Under the pieces are notes generated by a model. That model saw nothing but the letters and a program-made list of their open reading frames with translations, did no database searches and was not told the DNA's origin. 59,134 bases of DNA from an uncultured Mycoplasmatales bacterium (GTDB lineage Bacteria; Bacillota_I; Bacilli_A; UBA3375): positions 1 to 59,134 of the forward strand of contig CALDDH010000001.1 of NCBI GenBank assembly GCA_937936465.1. The letters are read 5' to 3'. The first letter of the stretch is position 1. Every line of letters starts with the position of its first letter. The position numbers and the translations under genes were made by a program. This document shows, piece after piece, positions 1-6,416 of this stretch.

Positions 1-631
1 TAGTAAGCCTTTAAGTGCATATCAAATACTTAAAATAATGAAGTATTTAAATTTTGAATCAAATTATCATAAAAAGCAAAATAAACAACAAAAGCAAACA
101 AAATCAAATAATGGTAGATATGCAGATAATATTTTAAATCGCAAATACAATGCTACTATCAACAGTGTAATTACAAGTGATTTAACTGATGCTTCAACAA
201 GTAGCGCAATGCACTATGTTTGTTTTATAGTTGATTTATGGAATAAGGAAACAGCCTAAGCTAATATTTCAAACAAACATAATACAAAATGTGTGTTAAA
301 TGCGATAGACAGCAAGACAATACCTATAGATAAATATCAAATGTTTCATTCAGATCGATGAGGTGAGTTTGCTTCAGAGGTTTTACAAAATAAACTAGAC
401 GATTTAAATATACAAATATCAATGTCAAATCCAGGGTGTCCCTGTGTTAATGCAATAAGTGAAAATATTTTTAAATTATTAAAGACAGAATGTTTAAAAG
501 ATTATTATAAAGATGTATATGAATTATATGTTGATGTTGATAAATGGATTAAATGTTATAACAATGCGCGTATCCATTAAGGTCTTAATTACAAATCACC
601 ATCACAATTCAGATTAGAACAAGCAATTTAA
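1..631 (+). pseudogene. IS3-family transposase OrfB, decayed and 5'-truncated by the window edge
   Basis: One continuous reading frame encodes the integrase core of an IS3-family OrfB but is broken by three in-frame stops: TAA at 257, TGA at 359 and TAA at 578. The frame ends at TAA 629-631. Landmarks of the DDE fold are still readable: SDLT (first Asp), HSDR (second Asp), and ISENIFKLLKTEC (the Glu). The typical C-terminal YNNARIH and LNYKSPSQF also remain. There is no frameshift, only nonsense changes, so inactivation looks recent. The N-terminus and OrfA lie outside the window. A second IS3-type gene begins at 58986, but the two do not overlap in the parts visible, so they cannot be compared. 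Confidence 0.9.
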
Positions 632-643
632 ATTCTTATGTAG

Positions 644-940
644 TTTTTAGTCAAAGTCAAACTTGACAATCCAGATGGTGATTTAACAAGTGATATAAAA
701 GTAGAATTTAATAATGTAGATTCAACAAAAGAAGGGATGTATAATGTTGTTTATAGTGTAGAGGATAGTGATGGTAATAAAACAACTCAAGAAGTTCAAA
801 CTGAAGTGGTTTCAAGTTTGAGTGTTCAAAAAGGTTCAATCAGTAATACAGGTAAAACAATACCAATAGTATTTATTTTATCTATCATAATATTTATACC
901 TCTTATTACATATAAACTTAACAAAAAAAAATTAAAATAA
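644..940 (+). pseudogene. C-terminal fragment of an Ig-like surface protein
   Basis: Open frame from just after a TAG at 641. It encodes the end of a bacterial Ig-like (Big_3/DUF5011-type) repeat, DNPDGDLTSDIKVEFNNV followed by GMYNVVYSVEDSDGN. A linker, SISNTG, precedes a hydrophobic segment and a KLNKKKLK tail. That tail has the layout of a sortase-type anchor, but the motif is ISNTG rather than LPxTG. An internal ATG exists at 737 but has no convincing ribosome binding site and would start inside the domain. The fragment abuts the end of the IS3 remnant, so the likely history is insertion into, or deletion next to, a larger surface-protein gene. Fragment status is inferred; the domain family is recognised by eye. 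Confidence 0.7.
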
Positions 941-963
941 AACTGTATATATACAGTTTTTTT
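941..963 (+). terminator. Intrinsic terminator, probably bidirectional
   Basis: Perfect 18-base palindrome AACTGTATATATACAGTT at 941-958 followed by a T tract to 963. It sits between the surface-protein fragment and the convergent tag pseudogene and could serve both. Confidence 0.75.
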
Positions 964-973
964 GCTAAGTTAT

Positions 974-1659
974 TTAATAATCTAAATTTAATTTAATTCT
1001 TGTTTGAATTAATTTTTCAAAAGATGACATTTCATTTGTTGGTGTTTGCATTATATTATTATTTATATATTTCTTTTCAATAATTTTAAAGTTATTGTGT
1101 TGTATGCTTAGCATACCATCTTCTGTATTTACCTTAAAAGATCCTTTCGTTTTAAAATTATTTTGACAGTCTTTTTGATGGGGATCAAGAAGTCCGATTG
1201 ATTTAACAAATGAAATTATAACGCTGTATCCAATGAATTTAAAACCTGTTTTTTTAAAAACTTTTAAAAGATTATTAATCATGTCTTCTTCAGTTAAGTT
1301 GTAATCAACATTAGATATAATAAAGTCCCAAAAATCTATTTTATTGTTAATCATTGTTAGTAAAATTTGTGAATTGTGAATAGTTCCTTCTATTTTTTTC
1401 TATGTCTAATAATGTCACTATTATTTAATCCAAGTATAATATTTGATTCATTCATCTCACTTATTTTTAATAAATTATAATTTTTAAAAAAAGATTTTAA
1501 GCCTTCTCTTTTCTTTAAAACTATTTTAAAGCTTAAGCCTGGCTGAAATAATTCAAGTGTCAGTCTTTCAAATAATATATTATTTTTTGTTTCAATATAA
1601 CCATGCTCATTATCATGGTAGCTAGTTATAATTTCTTCATTAGCTCACAAGCATTTCAT
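974..1659 (-). pseudogene. tag: DNA-3-methyladenine glycosylase I, two inactivating changes
   Basis: Minus-strand remnant of Tag, which excises 3-methyladenine from alkylated DNA. From an ATG at 1659 with GGAG upstream the frame reads MKCL, then TGA (1647-1645), then AN...SYHDNEHG, LFERLTLELFQPGLSF and LKKREGL. The family pattern is C-x-W-A then YHDxEWG then ExFQAGLSW, so the TGA replaces the conserved Trp. At 1393-1399 a run of seven A (minus strand) shifts the frame; one more A would restore KIEGTIHNSQILLTMINNKIDF. The downstream part (974-1354) keeps DPHQKDC, matching the C-terminal His/Cys zinc ligands. Two lesions make it a pseudogene unless the A run slips and the stop is read through. 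The promoter element is shared with manA. Confidence 0.85.
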
Positions 1660-1668
1660 AAATTCTCC

Positions 1669-1687
1669 TTGTATTAGTATTATACAA
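1669..1687 (-). promoter_or_regulatory. Palindromic promoter element upstream of tag
   Basis: Minus strand reads TTGTATAATACTAATACAA, a palindrome with 6-base perfect arms (TTGTAT/ATACAA) and a 7-base centre. It contains the -10 hexamer TATAAT and stands just before the GGAG of tag. The identical 19-mer precedes manA at 4508-4526. Confidence 0.6.
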
Positions 1688-1720
1688 TAATAATATATTA
1701 ATATATTATTATATTAAACT

Positions 1721-1748
1721 TTGAAAACGCTTATAAATATGTTATGAT
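1721..1748 (+). promoter_or_regulatory. PTS promoter with overlapping cre-like site
   Basis: A -35 TTGAAA (1721-1726) and -10 TATGAT (1743-1748) are 16 bases apart. Overlapping the -35, TGAAAACGCTTATA at 1722-1735 matches the CcpA catabolite-responsive consensus TGWAANCGNTNWCA at 13 of 14 positions. Its position predicts repression of the PTS when better sugars are available. Ribosome binding site GAGGAGGG lies at 1761-1768. Confidence 0.65.
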
Positions 1749-1771
1749 ATCAATAGAAAAGAGGAGGGAAT

Positions 1772-3613
1772 ATGTTAAAAAAAGAAAATGTTTATTTGAA
1801 GCAAAAATTTAGTGGGAAAGATGAGATTCTAAAGTTTATTGCTCTTGAAATGAATAAAATATATTCAATTGATGAAAAACAATTATATCAAAATTTAGTT
1901 CAAAGAGAAGAGGCTGTTTCAACTGGTTTTGAAAATGGGATAGCTATACCTCATGCAAAAATAAAAGGGATTGATGAGCCGGTGATAATTGTAGTGCAAA
2001 ATAAAGGAATTGATTGGCCAAGTATGGATACAAAGTTAACAGATTTCATTATTTGTATAATTGTTCCAGAAGGTGCAGAAACTGAACACTTGAAAATACT
2101 TGGTAGTTTAACAAGGAAATTAGCATCTGTTAATTTTGTTGATAAATTAAAATCATGTAATGAAGAACAAATAGTTACTTTTTTAACTGATAATAGTCAA
2201 TTTAAAAAGGAAGTAGTAAATGATTATAATAATTTTTATGTTGCAGTAACTAAGTGCACTGTTGGAATTGCTCATACTTATTTAGCAGCTGAAAAAATTG
2301 AGAAATTAGCTGAAAAAAAGGGATATACTATTAAAGTTGAAACACAAGGTTCTGCTGGGGTTGAAAATAAATTAACAAAAGCAGATATTGATTCAGCTAA
2401 AGGAGTTATTATAGCAGCTGATGTATCGATTGAGGGTATTGAAAGATTTGGAAATAAACAAGTATTAAATGTGACTATTAAAAAAGCACTTGATAGTAGT
2501 CAAAATGTCTTTGATTTATTAAAGGATGCATCGATTCAAAAAGAAAGTGATGTTAATCAAGACAATGTACAACAAGATGGATCAATAATTAAATATTTAA
2601 TGAATGGTGTATCACACATGATTCCCTTTGTTGTATTAGGTGGGTTATTAATTGCTATTTCTCTTTCATTTGGATCAGTTGCTACTGCAGATGGCTTAAT
2701 TATTGAACCAGATTCATTTTGGATGAAAATTAATCAAATAGGTGTAATAGGATTTACTTTAATGATTCCGATATTAGCGGGATATATTGCATATGCGATG
2801 GCAGGCCGTGCAGCACTTGCACCTGCTATGATTGGAGCAATGGTTGCAAATAGTCCGGAAATTTTAGGAACAGAAGCAGGAACTGGATTTTTAGGTGCAA
2901 TTGCTGTTGGTTTAATTGCTGGTTATTTAGTTAACTATATGAATTCATGGAATATAAAGAAAGAATTAAAACCAATAATGCCTATTTTTGTAATTCCAAT
3001 CTTAGGAACATTAGTAATTAGTTTTATTTTTATTTATATTTTAGGACAACCAATAAATTGGATTATGGATATTTTAAATAATTTCTTAATGTTCTTATCA
3101 TCAAATGTTTACATGCAAGTATTCTTAGGGATGGCTTTAGGTGCAATGGTTGCAATTGATATGGGTGGACCAATTAATAAAGTTGCTTTTGTATTTGGAG
3201 TTGTATCAATTACATCAGGTAATCCAGAAATAATGGGAGCAGTAGCGGCAGCAATTGCGGTTCCACCTTTATCGATGGGATTAGCAACTTTAATTAGACC
3301 TAAAAAATTCAATGAAGAAGAACGAGGAGCTGGAATTGCCGGTATACTAATGGGAATGATTGGTATTACAGAAGGAGCAATTCCTTTTGCAGCTGGTGAT
3401 CCAAAAAGAGTAATACCAAGTATTATGGTAGGTTCAATGGTTGCTTCGACATTAGCATTAACTTTTAATGTAACAAATATGGTTCCACATGGTGGACCAA
3501 TAGTTGGATTATTAGGGGCAACATCTAACCCATTAATTTATTTTGGATGTATTACGATTGGAACAATTGTATCAGCTTTATTAGTTATTTATTTAAAAAA
3601 AGATGTTGCATAA
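1772..3613 (+). CDS. fruA: PTS fructose-type transporter, fused IIA-IIB-IIC
   Basis: Single-chain phosphotransferase permease that imports and phosphorylates a hexose, by homology fructose. Domain order is IIA (residues about 1-150, phosphorylated His61 in GIAIPHA), IIB (about 155-250, phospho-Cys162 in KCTVGIAHTYLAA) and IIC (about 265-613, multi-spanning, with GAIPFAAGDP). At 613 residues it is normal for FruA. The IIB loop reads C-T-V-G where CPTG is usual; the Cys is kept, so activity is expected, but the local change is unusual. A cre-like site overlaps the promoter. manA is convergent, only two bases downstream, and a fructokinase lies at 9702, so mannose as an alternative substrate cannot be excluded. 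Confidence 0.92.
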   Translation: MLKKENVYLKQKFSGKDEILKFIALEMNKIYSIDEKQLYQNLVQREEAVSTGFENGIAIPHAKIKGIDEPVIIVVQNKGIDWPSMDTKLTDFIICIIVPEGAETEHLKILGSLTRKLASVNFVDKLKSCNEEQIVTFLTDNSQFKKEVVNDYNNFYVAVTKCTVGIAHTYLAAEKIEKLAEKKGYTIKVETQGSAGVENKLTKADIDSAKGVIIAADVSIEGIERFGNKQVLNVTIKKALDSSQNVFDLLKDASIQKESDVNQDNVQQDGSIIKYLMNGVSHMIPFVVLGGLLIAISLSFGSVATADGLIIEPDSFWMKINQIGVIGFTLMIPILAGYIAYAMAGRAALAPAMIGAMVANSPEILGTEAGTGFLGAIAVGLIAGYLVNYMNSWNIKKELKPIMPIFVIPILGTLVISFIFIYILGQPINWIMDILNNFLMFLSSNVYMQVFLGMALGAMVAIDMGGPINKVAFVFGVVSITSGNPEIMGAVAAAIAVPPLSMGLATLIRPKKFNEEERGAGIAGILMGMIGITEGAIPFAAGDPKRVIPSIMVGSMVASTLALTFNVTNMVPHGGPIVGLLGATSNPLIYFGCITIGTIVSALLVIYLKKDVA

Positions 3614-3615
3614 GT

Positions 3616-4497
3616 TTAACTATCTGCAATTATAACTGATCCAACTCCATTTATTTGGATCGGTTGATCTTTAGTAATTAAGAACCCTTCATATTGTTTC
3701 ATTTTTTGATTGTTAATTAATAAATTACCATCAATTAAAATTATTAACATATATGTTGGATGGGCAGTAATAGTATATTCATTTTTAATATTCACTTTGT
3801 TTACAGTAAAAAATTGATTGCTAGTTAATTCAATTAATTGATAATTATCATTATTTATTTTCTCAATTTTCTTATTCAAACTATCAGGCATTAAATTATA
3901 ATTAATAACATCTAAAGACTTACTTATATGTAAGTCTCTTTTATGTCCTTGATCATCAGTTCTATTATAATCATATAGTCTGTATGTAATATCAGATGAT
4001 TGTTGCACTTCAAGTATTTTAGTGTCTTTCTTAATAGCGTGAACACACCCTGCAGGTATATAGAAAAAATCACCATTATTTATTGTTTCTTGATTTAAAT
4101 AATCAATTAATTTTTCTCTATTTATAATTTCTTTTAATTCTGTTTTGTTTTTAGTTTTTTGACCAATTATAATATCATTATTATTAGCTTCTAAGACATA
4201 CCAGCATTCAGTCTTGCCAAGTGAATTTTCATGTTCAAGGGCATAATTATCATTAGGGTGAACTTGGACAGATAAATCATCTTTTGCATCAATTATTTTA
4301 ACAAGTAATGGAAATTGTTTAGTTGTATCATTAACTCCTAATAATTGTTTATTACTATTGAAAAAATCTTGAAGTGTCATCCCTGAATATTTTCCTTCAG
4401 ATATTATTGACATTCCATTTGGGTGAGCTGAAATTATCCAATCTTCTTGCCCCCATATTTTTTGTTGATTAACTTTAGTTAATTTTATAACAGCCAT
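3616..4497 (-). CDS. manA: Mannose-6-phosphate isomerase, class I
   Basis: Cytosolic zinc enzyme interconverting mannose 6-phosphate and fructose 6-phosphate. The short Firmicutes-type form (293 residues) shows the cupin zinc motifs VQVHPND, KTECWYVLEA and IPAGCVHAIKK, and the substrate-loop motif VQQSSDITYRLYDYNR. ATG at 4497 is preceded by AAAGGAG at a good distance. It converges on the PTS gene and carries the same promoter palindrome as tag, suggesting shared control or shared origin of the promoter rather than co-transcription with the PTS. Confidence 0.93.
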   Translation of the reverse strand: MAVIKLTKVNQQKIWGQEDWIISAHPNGMSIISEGKYSGMTLQDFFNSNKQLLGVNDTTKQFPLLVKIIDAKDDLSVQVHPNDNYALEHENSLGKTECWYVLEANNNDIIIGQKTKNKTELKEIINREKLIDYLNQETINNGDFFYIPAGCVHAIKKDTKILEVQQSSDITYRLYDYNRTDDQGHKRDLHISKSLDVINYNLMPDSLNKKIEKINNDNYQLIELTSNQFFTVNKVNIKNEYTITAHPTYMLIILIDGNLLINNQKMKQYEGFLITKDQPIQINGVGSVIIADS

Positions 4498-4507
4498 TGT
4501 AACTCCT

Positions 4508-4526
4508 TTGTATTAGTATTATACAA
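4508..4526 (-). promoter_or_regulatory. Palindromic promoter element upstream of manA
   Basis: Minus strand TTGTATAATACTAATACAA, identical to the element at 1669-1687, again placed directly before the ribosome binding site. The -10 is embedded in the left arm, so a bound repressor would block polymerase. Confidence 0.6.
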
Positions 4527-4592
4527 TATAACTATAAGAAATAATTAAAATAAGTAATTTTATATAATATTGGAAAAAAAACAAGAAGTATC

Positions 4593-4621
4593 TTGCAATT
4601 ATTTTTAAATTATGTTATACT
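4593..4621 (+). promoter_or_regulatory. tRNA-Tyr/tRNA-Gln promoter
   Basis: -35 TTGCAA (4593-4598), 17-base spacer, extended -10 TG-T-TATACT (4613-4621). About 45 bases separate it from the mature tRNA-Tyr end. The tRNA-Gly promoter at 14352 has the same -35. Confidence 0.75.
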
Positions 4622-4665
4622 AAAAAAGTAAATGTGTTTAAATAAAATTTACATTTAGTATATGT

Positions 4666-4749
4666 GGAGGGGTAGCGAAGTGGTTAAACGCGGCAGACTG
4701 TAACTCTGTTCCTTTTGGTTCGGGGGTTCAAATCCCTCTCCCTTCACCA
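4666..4749 (+). tRNA. tRNA-Tyr (GUA), CCA encoded
   Basis: Cloverleaf read by eye. Acceptor GGAGGGG pairs with TCCCTTC using two to three G-U pairs. D arm is GCG/CGC, and anticodon loop CTGTAAC gives GUA. There is a long variable arm (class II) and a T loop TTCAAAT. CCA is encoded at 4747-4749. Confidence 0.95.
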
Positions 4750-4756
4750 TTTTTAT

Positions 4757-4831
4757 AGGGCTATAGCCAAGCGGTAAGGCATCTGGTTTTGATCCAGTCA
4801 TGCGTAGGTTCGAATCCTGCTAGCCCTGCCA
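4757..4831 (+). tRNA. tRNA-Gln (UUG), CCA encoded
   Basis: Acceptor AGGGCTA pairs with TAGCCCT. The anticodon loop TTTTGAT between CTGG and CCAG gives UUG, the T loop is TTCGAAT, and the terminal CCA is encoded. It lies seven bases after tRNA-Tyr, so both are on one transcript. Confidence 0.95.
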
Positions 4832-4849
4832 TTAAGAAATTCGAACAAA

Positions 4850-4987
4850 ATGGTGTTACTAATTTGCGATAAGACTATGAGTCTTAGTGGAGGTTACGTA
4901 GCCAGTTGCACTGTTAGTGCATGAGAGAGTAACAATTTAGTTTAGAAGTTGAGTATAAGTTTGTCCTTTATGGACAGACTTTTTTTA
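4850..4987 (+). ncRNA. Candidate structured small RNA downstream of tRNA-Gln, family unknown
   Basis: No reading frame of note, but a dense set of perfect helices. A closing stem GTTACT/AGTAAC (4855-4860 with 4928-4933) encloses three hairpins. These are TAAGACT/AGTCTTA with a 3-base loop (4870-4886), GGTT/AGCC with loop ACGT (4892-4903), and TGCACT/AGTGCA with a 3-base loop (4907-4921), together a four-way junction. A single-stranded A/T-rich stretch then leads to a strong terminator ending at 4987. The tRNA promoter at 4593 is the nearest upstream. The region is richer in G and C than nearby intergenic DNA. I do not recognise SRP RNA, tmRNA, RNase P, 6S or a known riboswitch. The neighbouring protein gene is on the other strand, so it is not a leader. 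Confidence 0.6.
4958..4987 (+). terminator. Intrinsic terminator of the tRNA/small RNA unit
   Basis: Nine-pair stem AGTTTGTCC/GGACAGACT (one G-U pair), loop TTTAT, then a run of T to 4986. The T run is only on the plus strand, which fixes the direction of the transcript. Confidence 0.85.
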
Positions 4988-5015
4988 TTTATTAAGTTAT
5001 TACTTTAAAAGTATA

Positions 5016-5663
5016 TTAAAAAGGCAATATAGATATCAATGATTCAACTAGTTTAAAACTATAATATAAAACACCTGTTAGACCAAAAGGAAGTAAAGAC
5101 GATTGTAAAAATGATAAATAATTAATTCTTTTAGTTGGTTTATCTAAGAAAATAATAATATTTAAAATTATAATTGTATCAATAATTGGTTTAAATATTA
5201 AAGTTAAATTAAAGAAGTCAATAAAGACAAAATTTAAATTTATTATATTATGAAATATGATAATAAATTGATCTATAAAAATAAAAAATTTATCAATTAA
5301 AGATGTGTTGATAAATATTGCTAAGGCATTAGTTACTTGTAGTAATTGATAAGTATAAATAATAAGTAGTAAGCATGAAGTTAGAAAGATCAGATTTAAT
5401 AATGAAATTTTTTGTTTGTTTTTCAAATATAAACCAAATAAAATAAATAATAATATTGAGAAGATAACTGTTTTATAAGTAATGAATAATTCATAAAAAG
5501 CAATAGTAAAAATAATTATAATTAATACATTTATTAGTTTATAAGATTTGATGAATTTTGGGATATAAAATGAAAAGGTATATCTATTTGTTTTAGTAAT
5601 TTTTTTGATAATGAAATTCAAGATGATGAGTATTGCACCGATGAGTAAAATATAAGATGACAT
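5016..5663 (-). CDS. Multi-spanning membrane protein, function unknown
   Basis: Product of 215 residues, made almost wholly of Ile/Leu/Phe-rich hydrophobic stretches; I count about six to seven likely membrane segments. It has short Lys-rich loops such as KKITKTNRYTF and KNKQKIS. ATG at 5663 is preferred over an upstream TTG because GGAG sits eight bases before it. An extended -10 (TG-T-TATAAT, minus strand, 5699-5707) gives it its own promoter. No family recognised; the fold could be a CvpA-like or other small integral protein. It stands next to the bacteriocin cassette but faces away from it, so a link to immunity would be a guess. Confidence 0.7.
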   Translation of the reverse strand: MSSYILLIGAILIILNFIIKKITKTNRYTFSFYIPKFIKSYKLINVLIIIIFTIAFYELFITYKTVIFSILLFILFGLYLKNKQKISLLNLIFLTSCLLLIIYTYQLLQVTNALAIFINTSLIDKFFIFIDQFIIIFHNIINLNFVFIDFFNLTLIFKPIIDTIIILNIIIFLDKPTKRINYLSFLQSSLLPFGLTGVLYYSFKLVESLISILPF

Positions 5664-6049
5664 ATTTAATTGCTCCAATTTAATTTTATAGTAATAATAT
5701 TATAACATTAAATTAATAAAAGGGAGTAATACAAATAAATAGAAAGGAATATACTGTGAGAGTTCATAAAAGAAATAAACCTTGTAATGATATAACAACA
5801 AATAAAAAAATAAAAAAGATAATCAAAATCAAGTGGGACACGTTGATTTATATTCATTTAACACATGTTATATGCATACAAATGATGATTATATTTAGTT
5901 TTTAAAATATGTATTTAAGGATAAGGATTTATGATAATCAAAATTATGAAATAGTATTATAATGAAAAAGGGATTGAAGATAATAGGCGAAAAATTTTTG
6001 ATTTACTTTTTTTTGAAAACTGTTATAATAGCTAATATAAAGGGAGATT
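5664..6049. other. Intergenic gap between the membrane protein and the bacteriocin
   Basis: About 390 bases holding divergent promoters and no gene I can support. A GTG-started frame at 5756-5905 (49 codons) follows a weak GAAAGGA but encodes a Lys/Ile-rich peptide without a recognisable family. A second frame around 5830-5885 reads VGHVDLYSFNTCYMHTNDD before a stop and may be gene debris. Confidence 0.5.
6021..6029 (+). promoter_or_regulatory. Extended -10 of the bacteriocin cassette
   Basis: TG-T-TATAAT at 6021-6029, 12 bases before AAAGGGAG of the bacteriocin gene. A -35 is weak (TTTACT at 6002-6007, 16-base spacer). The same TG-N-TATAAT recurs before many genes in the window. Confidence 0.6.
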
Positions 6050-6400
6050 ATGAAAAAAATAGCAATTAATATATTTTTATTAGTAATATTAAGTACTACA
6101 TTGATTTTTATGACTAATAGTAAATTTGAGGCAAAAGCAATATTTACTCAAACAGTTCAATGGTATACACAAACTGATGAAACTTCACACTATAAATTAT
6201 ATAGTCATTTTTCAGATGAAGGTAGTTATGATTGTTTGCACTCACATGCTAAGTCAAAAGATGGAACAGATGCTCAAGCTTCATCTAAAGATGGTGGAGG
6301 GCAATGGGTTAATGGTAATTGGGCATTAAATACAGGAGATATATCATGGGCGGATCAAGGTGCACAAAGAGGATCTGATCATGCATACATGTATCATTAA
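6050..6400 (+). CDS. Lactococcin 972-family bacteriocin precursor
   Basis: Secreted 116-residue precursor. A typical signal peptide (residues 1-30, KK then a hydrophobic core, ending FEAKA) leaves a mature chain of about 86 residues. That chain is rich in Gly, Ser, His, Trp and aromatic residues: VQWYTQTDETSHYKLYSHF, a central SHAKSKDG, a GGGQWVNGNW patch and a C-terminal HAYMYH. This spacing of YSH, H-S, Gly-rich and final aromatic residues resembles lactococcin 972, a non-lantibiotic that binds lipid II. The two following genes are exactly those that accompany this family, which is the strongest support. One Cys remains in the mature chain, so no internal disulfide is possible. Confidence 0.85.
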   Translation: MKKIAINIFLLVILSTTLIFMTNSKFEAKAIFTQTVQWYTQTDETSHYKLYSHFSDEGSYDCLHSHAKSKDGTDAQASSKDGGGQWVNGNWALNTGDISWADQGAQRGSDHAYMYH

Positions 6401-6416
6401 ATAAAATAGGGGGTTT

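Noticed and set aside
359-1647. UGA read as Trp (Mycoplasma/Spiroplasma code)
   Set aside because: UGA codons fall in the IS3 and tag remnants, but many intact genes end on TGA, often as an ATGA overlap with the next start (8534, 20834, 36134, 38570, 40435). Both remnants also carry other lesions.
4850-4957. Riboswitch or leader for the adjacent membrane-protein gene
   Set aside because: That gene is on the opposite strand and reads toward the RNA; the terminator T run is on the plus strand.
5756-5905. 49-codon GTG-started frame before the bacteriocin gene
   Set aside because: Weak ribosome binding site, no recognisable family, Lys/Ile-rich composition typical of random AT-rich DNA.
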